Below, piece after piece: positions 6,142 to 10,532 of a stretch of DNA of 10,532 bases; positions within the stretch are counted from its first letter, which is position 1; each line of letters begins with the position of its first letter. The stretch is from an uncultured Cytophagaceae bacterium (lineage in GTDB: Bacteria; Bacteroidota; Bacteroidia; Cytophagales; Spirosomataceae). The stretch spans positions 1 to 10,532 of the forward strand of contig CAILUB010000006.1 in the NCBI GenBank assembly GCA_903837305.1, written 5' to 3'. The translations under genes were made by a program, and so were the position numbers. The notes beneath the pieces are model-generated. The model was not told where the DNA came from and did no database searches. It was given only the letters and a program-made list of their open reading frames with translations.

Positions 6142-6906
6142 TTACCAATATTTGCTCTGTTTCTTCAAGGCAAAAATCAATCCTCTAGTAATGATTACCA
6201 AGTGGTTGATTAAATTAGGTAGTAAGCCAAAATGGGATTTTAATACCTGGTATCTTTCCTCCCAAGATCTCTTCAAATTCTGCACAGATGCTCCTCCCAT
6301 CAAATAGGTGCAAATAGGAGTGACGGATTTTAAAATGTGCTGGCTTTTTTTCAAAACCTGTATCTCCCAATCGATATCAGAACTTAGCTTATATTCCAGA
6401 TTAAATAAGGGAGCCATGCTACGCTTCGCAATGAAAGCCTGGTGGCAAACCAACATGCCATAACGGAAATTTCGCCAAGTTAAATTAATGGGCAAACGAT
6501 GTGGTGTCACCTCACTGCGCAAGCCTAAAGATTGGCCGTCGTTATTTACAAAAACTGCCTCGCCGTACAGGACATCCGGATTTTCTCCCAGTTCTTGTAA
6601 AATAGTTTTCAATGTCGTCGCCGATGCAAAAGTGTCCCCTGCATTCAAAAACAGGATATAATCCCCTTTGGCGAGTTGCATCCCCTTATTCATCGCATCG
6701 TAAATTCCCTTGTCTTTCTCAGAAATGAGTTGATTAATGTGGGCCTTATTTGCCTCAATAATGGCTAGGGTACGATCTTTCGATGCCCCATCCACCACGA
6801 TATAATCGATTTCCTCCGCACAACCTTGCTCGAAAACACTTTTTAGTGTGCGTTCGATATAGGCCTCTGCCTGGTAGGTGATGGTGATGATACTAAGCTT
6901 GGGCAT
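6142..6906 (-). CDS. Family 2 glycosyltransferase (GT-A fold)
   Basis: A cytoplasmic transferase of 254 residues that should add a sugar from a nucleotide-sugar donor during polysaccharide synthesis. The start MPKLSIITITYQAEAYIERT at 6906 is chosen because it begins with the first beta strand of the GT-A fold and overlaps the upstream GT4 gene by only 14 bp; the open frame upstream to 7050 is the shadow of that gene. Key motifs: VVDGASKDRT with D39 for nucleotide binding, ISEKDKGIYDAMNKG (61-75), FLNAGD (86-91) at the DxD position, and SSDIDW (175-180) as the acceptor-side acidic motif. This pattern matches the WcaA-like subgroup often found in exopolysaccharide loci. A C-terminal hydrophobic segment (228-247) may touch the membrane. 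Donor and acceptor are unknown. Confidence 0.92.
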   Translation of the reverse strand: MPKLSIITITYQAEAYIERTLKSVFEQGCAEEIDYIVVDGASKDRTLAIIEANKAHINQLISEKDKGIYDAMNKGMQLAKGDYILFLNAGDTFASATTLKTILQELGENPDVLYGEAVFVNNDGQSLGLRSEVTPHRLPINLTWRNFRYGMLVCHQAFIAKRSMAPLFNLEYKLSSDIDWEIQVLKKSQHILKSVTPICTYLMGGASVQNLKRSWEERYQVLKSHFGLLPNLINHLVIITRGLIFALKKQSKYW

Positions 6907-8098
6907 AATAGGCGAGGTGTTGCTGGGCAACGGTGGTTTGGTCAAATAATTGTAGCGCGCGTTCCCTGGATTTGGCTCCGGAGTTGGTAGAATCGAGGCA
7001 CCAGTTAATGCCTTTTGCCAAATCTGCCGGGTCAAATGCCTGGGCCACATAGCCTGTCACTTCGTGTTCTATCATCTCTGGGATTCCTCCCACTTCGAAT
7101 CCGACGCAGGCCGTGCCACAAGCCATGGCTTCCATAATCGTATTGGGTAAATTTTCTTCCAAAGAGGGCGTGACAAAGACATCCGCCGCGGCATAAATAT
7201 CGCGCATTCTGGCTGGGTCTGAAACCTGCCCAAAATTATGTGCTTGCAAAGGTAATTCCTCCGTCATCTCTCCGCCCACGATGAGCAATTCGGTTTTCGT
7301 TGGATCTAGGAATTGTAGGGCTTCTTTTAACAGATGAAATCCTTTAGCCGGTGCATTCACTCGCATTGCCACGAAAAGGACATATTTCTTATTCGGATCT
7401 AATCCTAAGCGAGTAGCATTAGGCGAGAAGAATTCCGTATCAATTGCATTCGGAATGGTTTTAATCGAGTGACCTCCCAAAATGCTACTTTGTTTCGCTC
7501 TATTTCCCAGCCAATCGCTGCAAGTGATGATATGTAGGTTTTTCTCCGCAAACCCAGTTTTCTTCGTCTCCCACATTCTATGCGAAAGATCAGCCGGATT
7601 CGGATTTTTCAAGAATTTACAATCCCCACAGCTTTGTTGAAAATGCTCGCAATTCCCACTGTGGTGACAGCCTCCAGTGAAGGCCCACATATCGTGCAGG
7701 GTCCAGAAAACAGGTTTGTTAAGCTTAGTCAGTTGAGCAATATCGCTCACAGATAAAAAGCCAAAATTCACCCAATGCAAATGGACAATATCTGCCTGTT
7801 GAATCAGCGGATGTTTTGAAATATCACTCCCAAAAACGCCCGGATTGAATAGGAATCGAATCGATTTATCTTTCTCGAAACGCAAAAAGAACAAGCGCTC
7901 GGCAATGAATTTTAACCAAGAAATTAGGCCATTACCGAATTTTAGGGCATTTGAAGTGCTCCCTTTTTCTCTTACGAGGTAGTCGACTTGATGTCCCTCT
8001 TTTTCCAAAGCCACTTTCAATCTGCCCGCCGCAATCCCAGCCCCGCCATTGCTGTCGTGGTAGGAGAGGAGGACGATATGTAGCTTTTTGGCAGACAT
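6893..8098 (-). CDS. Family 4 glycosyltransferase with Cys cluster (WcaC-like)
   Basis: A retaining GT-B glycosyltransferase of 401 residues. The N-terminal domain begins with LHIVLLSYHDSNGGAGIAAGRL (strand and glycine-rich loop) and contains WTLHDMWAFTGGCHHSGNC; the four cysteines C144, C150, C157 and C160 are spaced as in the WcaC-like GT4 subgroup and may bind a metal or form a structural knot. The C-terminal donor domain has VAMRVNAPAKGFHLL (243-257), the E-X7-E motif EENLPNTIME (E315 and E323) and EAMACGTACVGFEVGGIPEMI. The start codon overlaps the wecB stop by one base (TAATG) and the gene's end overlaps the GT2 start, so all three are translationally coupled. Substrates cannot be told; a role in surface polysaccharide or exopolysaccharide synthesis fits the context. 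Confidence 0.94.
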   Translation of the reverse strand: MSAKKLHIVLLSYHDSNGGAGIAAGRLKVALEKEGHQVDYLVREKGSTSNALKFGNGLISWLKFIAERLFFLRFEKDKSIRFLFNPGVFGSDISKHPLIQQADIVHLHWVNFGFLSVSDIAQLTKLNKPVFWTLHDMWAFTGGCHHSGNCEHFQQSCGDCKFLKNPNPADLSHRMWETKKTGFAEKNLHIITCSDWLGNRAKQSSILGGHSIKTIPNAIDTEFFSPNATRLGLDPNKKYVLFVAMRVNAPAKGFHLLKEALQFLDPTKTELLIVGGEMTEELPLQAHNFGQVSDPARMRDIYAAADVFVTPSLEENLPNTIMEAMACGTACVGFEVGGIPEMIEHEVTGYVAQAFDPADLAKGINWCLDSTNSGAKSRERALQLFDQTTVAQQHLAYYAQA

Positions 8099-9237
8099 TA
8101 AGCAAAAATTTCAGCTAGTTGAGCAGCTATTCTTTCGGCTGCCTTACCATCCCAAAGCGGAGGAATACTTCCTTTCTTCACCTTGCCCGCCAATATCTCC
8201 AGTAAGGCTGCATAGGTTTTCTTCGGGTCTAAATCAGACAATAATTGGTTTGTTCCTAAAGTAACCGTTATCGGCCGTTCCGTCGAATCGCGAAAAGTTA
8301 GGCATGGGACGCCTAAGTAAGTCGTTTCCTCTTGAATACCGCCTGAATCGGTTAAGATCGCCGTCGCATTCGACATCAATTGAATGAATTCCAAATAGCC
8401 CAAAGGCTCCGTCATAATCAAGTTTTGCACCTGATCTAATCGCTCCGCTAAGCCAAATTTCTCCATATGTGCCCGTGTTCTCGGATGGATGGGAAAGATG
8501 ATTTTCGTGTCCTTGCTGCTTAATTCAATTAATTCTAGAATGGATTCAAGACCATTTTTCTTGTCCACGTTCGCTGGGCGGTGCATGGTCATGACGATGT
8601 AGTTGTCAGTGGTCAGTGGGGAGTCGGCAGTCGATAGTCCGGAGTCCGAAGTCCGTAGGCCGAGGTCTTCTAGGATAGTGGTTTTTTTAGCTTTCTCTTG
8701 GTAGCGCACCAGCGAGTCAATCATCACATTGCCGGAGAAGAAAACGCGCTCATCTGCCACTCCTTCATTTTTCAAGTGTTCTAATCCGCTTTCTTCCGTC
8801 ACAAATAAATAATCCGCGACGCTATCCGTCAGAATACGATTTAATTCCTCTGGCATCGTTCGGTCAAAGCTGCGTAAACCTGCCTCTACGTGAGCGACTT
8901 TAATGCCCATCTTGATGGCAACTAAGGTACAGGCCAAAGTTGAAGTAACATCCCCCACCACAATAATCAAATCCGGTTTTTCGGCTTCTACGATTTTCTC
9001 GAAGGCCACCATAATCTTCGCCGTCACTTCCGTGTGGCTTCCACCCCCAATGCCTAAAAAGAAATCCGGTGTAGGTAATTCCAGTTGCGTAAAAAACACA
9101 TCACTCATCTTCGCGTCAAAATGCTGACCCGTATGAACAATCTTCGACGTCCAGCCTGTTAACTTTTGGATCGCACGATGTAGCGGTGCTACTTTCATGA
9201 AATTAGGGCGAGCGCCTACGACTTGAATTACTTTCAT
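8098..9237 (-). CDS. wecB: UDP-N-acetylglucosamine 2-epimerase (non-hydrolysing)
   Basis: Interconverts UDP-GlcNAc and UDP-ManNAc in the cytoplasm, supplying ManNAc-type sugars for polysaccharide. The 379-residue protein has the full set of family motifs: VVGARPNFMKVAPL (R10), HTGQHFDAKMSD, VVGDVTST (D96), HVEAGLRSFDRTMPEELNR (E118, E130/E131), TMHRPANVD (H219), PIHPRTR, and DSGGIQEETTYLGVPCLTFRDSTERP (297-322) binding the nucleotide sugar. These correspond to the catalytic Asp, Glu, Glu and His known from the E. coli enzyme, so it should be active. Oddity: residues about 195-211 are a repeat-encoded insert (period 7 residues) between EDLGL and YIVMTMHRP, where relatives normally have a few linker residues. 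Its stop overlaps the next gene's start (TAATG). Upstream, a 107-bp gap filled with 7-bp repeats separates it from the preceding glycosyltransferase; caaagttta (9264-9272), a near match to a -7 box on the minus strand, might give it its own promoter. Confidence 0.96.
   Translation of the reverse strand: MKVIQVVGARPNFMKVAPLHRAIQKLTGWTSKIVHTGQHFDAKMSDVFFTQLELPTPDFFLGIGGGSHTEVTAKIMVAFEKIVEAEKPDLIIVVGDVTSTLACTLVAIKMGIKVAHVEAGLRSFDRTMPEELNRILTDSVADYLFVTEESGLEHLKNEGVADERVFFSGNVMIDSLVRYQEKAKKTTILEDLGLRTSDSGLSTADSPLTTDNYIVMTMHRPANVDKKNGLESILELIELSSKDTKIIFPIHPRTRAHMEKFGLAERLDQVQNLIMTEPLGYLEFIQLMSNATAILTDSGGIQEETTYLGVPCLTFRDSTERPITVTLGTNQLLSDLDPKKTYAALLEILAGKVKKGSIPPLWDGKAAERIAAQLAEIFA
8600..8662. repeat. 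7-bp tandem array inside wecB (nine units, in frame)
   Basis: Nine consecutive units of 7 bp of the type NAGTCNG on the plus strand (for example cagtggt, cagtggg, gagtcgg, cagtcga, gagtccg, aagtccg). The coding strand reads units of the type CGGACTN. Nine units are 63 bp, a multiple of three, so the frame is kept. Since three units make 21 bp, the encoded peptide has a 7-residue period: LRTSDSG, LSTADSP, then LTTDNY (residues 194-213). The unit resembles ctgtcca/ctgccca at 9352-9365. Confidence 0.88.
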
Positions 9238-9270
9238 TTATGCCTATTTAAAATTCTAATTTACAAAGTT

Positions 9271-9368
9271 TAGATTAGAGATAAGAGAGTAAAGAGTAGA
9301 GATATTGTTCTCTATTATCTATACTCTATAATCTCTACTCTCGGCTAGCGACTGTCCACTGCCCACTT
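9271..9368. repeat. 7-bp periodic array with two opposing arms, running into a gene end
   Basis: The left arm (9271-9305) has five units of the type gagagta or aagagta; the right arm (9310-9368) has eight units and a remainder in the opposite sense, from ctctatt, ctctata and atctcta through ctctcgg and ctagcga to ctgtcca and ctgccca. The arms meet at tagaga-tattgt-tctcta (9297-9314), a perfect 6-bp hairpin, so a longer imperfect stem is possible. The right arm passes without loss of phase from AT-rich units like those at 816-857 to GC-richer units like those in wecB, which links all three arrays. Its last 24 bp encode the C-terminal residues KWAVDSR and stop codon of the minus-strand glycosyltransferase gene. 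No protein gene is seen in 9238-9344. Confidence 0.85.
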
Positions 9369-10532
9369 GAACGCCTCCATATAATTCCCCAGCACCGAAT
9401 GTATATTAATCTCTTTCTCAATAATCTCCCTCGAACGTTGTCCCATCAAGTCAATATTTTCTGGATGAGCGAATAATTTTTCGATTACCTCCTGCAGACT
9501 TTCCAAAGATCCCGACTCAAAGTAATGTCCGTTATATCCCTCCCGCACCAATCGTTTTTCGGTGCCATCTGCCATGGAACAAATGACGGGTTTCGAGAAA
9601 CACATCGCCTCATTGATGGATAGACCTCCCATGCCGGCTAAGACATAGATTCCGGATTCGCAGGTGATTTTGCCTAGTTCTTTGGGGTCATAAATACCTC
9701 CGTGAAACTGGATGAAATCTTGTCCTGCGGCTTGCTTTTTTAAGGCCGCTAATTCTGGGCCATCACCTACGATGCTGAGTTCGGTCTGCGGGTATTTCAC
9801 ACGTAAAGCAATCGTCGCTTCGATCAATAAATCGACCTGCTTCCATTTGACCAAACGTCCGATATGCAAAAGTCGGAATGGATTAGCGGCAACGTCTTTT
9901 AATTCGTTAGCCGTGGCTAATAGTGCATCCGTATCGGGAGAATTCGCCGTGATAAATACTTTTTCAGCCGGAACGCCATAGCTTCCGTGCAAGGCCACTG
10001 CTTCATCTAAATAATTGATGTGGGCGTCTACCAGATTAGAGAAACGCTTTCTCGTTTCGCGCACGATGAAGAATTTCAAACGCGCTAAAAGAGAGGGATT
10101 CGACTGGTGCGCTTGGTTGTTTTCGGTTACGCCGCCACCTTGTAAATAATAGGAGATGGCGTTTTCGTAATGGGGAACTTGGAATGGGATCTCTTTGGAA
10201 ATGAGCGCCACTTTGTGTTTTCTCAGAAAGCGGTACCAGCCGGGATAAAAAACAAAAGAGGCTTGGTAGGGCCAGTTGACCATTAAGACGTCTGGTTTTT
10301 CTGCCAAAATCAACTCCTTCAACCCGCGGAAAAACTTTTTCCCATAATAGGTCGTGTATTCCTCGCGACGGAAAACCTTGAATTCGATGCCTTTGTCCGA
10401 CGTATACACCCCAGCGCCCAACGTAGCCCCTTTTTCTGTAGGCACCACCACGCAAACCTCCACCCCATAATCGCGTTGCAATTTGTTTAGGACAAGGTTA
10501 TAATAGTGTGGCAGGCCACCGGCCAGAGACAT
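9345..10532 (-). CDS. Family 4 glycosyltransferase, N-terminus probably beyond the window
   Basis: A GT-B fold sugar transferase; 395 residues are visible. The first visible Met falls exactly at the window edge and is followed at once by SLAGGLPHYYNLVLNKLQ, the glycine-rich loop that in this family comes after a first beta strand, so a short N-terminal piece is most likely missing and this Met is internal. The donor-binding domain shows LLHIGRLVKWKQVDLLIEA (221-239), ELSIVGDGPEL and GLSINEAMCFSKPVICS (303-319). The E-X7-E motif is incomplete: E308 is present but the first position is a glycine (G300, in LAGMGGLSINEAM), a variant I know from some GT4 enzymes. The C-terminal WAVDSR and the stop are encoded by a 7-bp repeat array. 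It is the first gene of the visible glycan cluster, 107 bp upstream of wecB. Confidence 0.88.
   Translation of the reverse strand: MSLAGGLPHYYNLVLNKLQRDYGVEVCVVVPTEKGATLGAGVYTSDKGIEFKVFRREEYTTYYGKKFFRGLKELILAEKPDVLMVNWPYQASFVFYPGWYRFLRKHKVALISKEIPFQVPHYENAISYYLQGGGVTENNQAHQSNPSLLARLKFFIVRETRKRFSNLVDAHINYLDEAVALHGSYGVPAEKVFITANSPDTDALLATANELKDVAANPFRLLHIGRLVKWKQVDLLIEATIALRVKYPQTELSIVGDGPELAALKKQAAGQDFIQFHGGIYDPKELGKITCESGIYVLAGMGGLSINEAMCFSKPVICSMADGTEKRLVREGYNGHYFESGSLESLQEVIEKLFAHPENIDLMGQRSREIIEKEINIHSVLGNYMEAFKWAVDSR

Noticed and set aside
6907..7050. Longer N-terminus of the GT2 (start at 7050)
   Set aside because: The extra 48 residues are another frame of the GT4 gene, proline-rich and unlike a GT-A start; MPKLSIITITYQ at 6906 is the natural beginning.
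10036..10455. 139-residue minus-strand open frame
   Set aside because: It lies entirely inside the glycosyltransferase gene, is rich in Arg and Ser, and shows no family motif; a shadow frame.
8098..10532. wecB cluster as enterobacterial common antigen synthesis
   Set aside because: No wecA, wecC, wecG or other ECA-specific gene is visible, and the host looks like Bacteroidota; a general surface polysaccharide role is safer.

Overview
The window looks like a chromosomal piece of a Bacteroidota bacterium, most likely from the Cytophagales side of the phylum. This is inferred from signal peptides ending in -FGQ or -LAQ, LytS/LytTR pairs, TonB receptor genes, weak Shine-Dalgarno sequences and TAnnTTTG-type promoter boxes; no marker gene fixes the genus.

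Left part (1-893): the 3' end of a respiratory complex I operon (nuoI tail, nuoJ). It ends after nuoJ rather than continuing into nuoK. Next comes about 250 bp without a gene, packed with structure: a 49-bp hairpin, a bidirectional rho-independent terminator with a TTCG loop, a small CGC-N3-GCG palindrome and a strictly 7-bp periodic array. The array runs up to and into the 3' end of the next gene, which is on the minus strand.

Middle (858-3464): a gene for a small exported, probably beta-barrel, protein (minus strand) diverges from a LytS-type sensor kinase and LytTR response regulator pair (plus strand). A perfect 9-bp inverted repeat lies in the shared intergenic region. The kinase has four predicted membrane helices, and both predicted periplasmic loops are rich in histidine, suggesting metal sensing.

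Right part (3448-10532, all minus strand, read from right to left): a glycan gene cluster (a GT4 glycosyltransferase cut by the window edge, the UDP-GlcNAc 2-epimerase wecB, a second GT4 and a GT2) followed closely by two outer-membrane genes, a small exported protein and a 633-residue TonB-dependent receptor. Most junctions are overlaps or gaps of 1 to 20 bp, so the group could be one transcript. The glycan enzymes probably make and use UDP-ManNAc for a surface polysaccharide. The role of the outer-membrane pair is not clear.

The most unusual signal is a family of 7-bp tandem arrays at three places: 781-864 (intergenic), 9271-9368 (intergenic, running into a gene end) and 8600-8662 (inside wecB). 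Inside wecB, nine units (63 bp) keep the reading frame and encode a 7-residue peptide repeat. In both intergenic cases the stop codon of the adjacent minus-strand gene lies in a unit of the form CTAG(T/C)GA. A second repeat family, CGC-TNC-GCG hairpins with co-varying stems, occurs three times in the first 900 bp. One copy has become the C-terminal tail of a protein.
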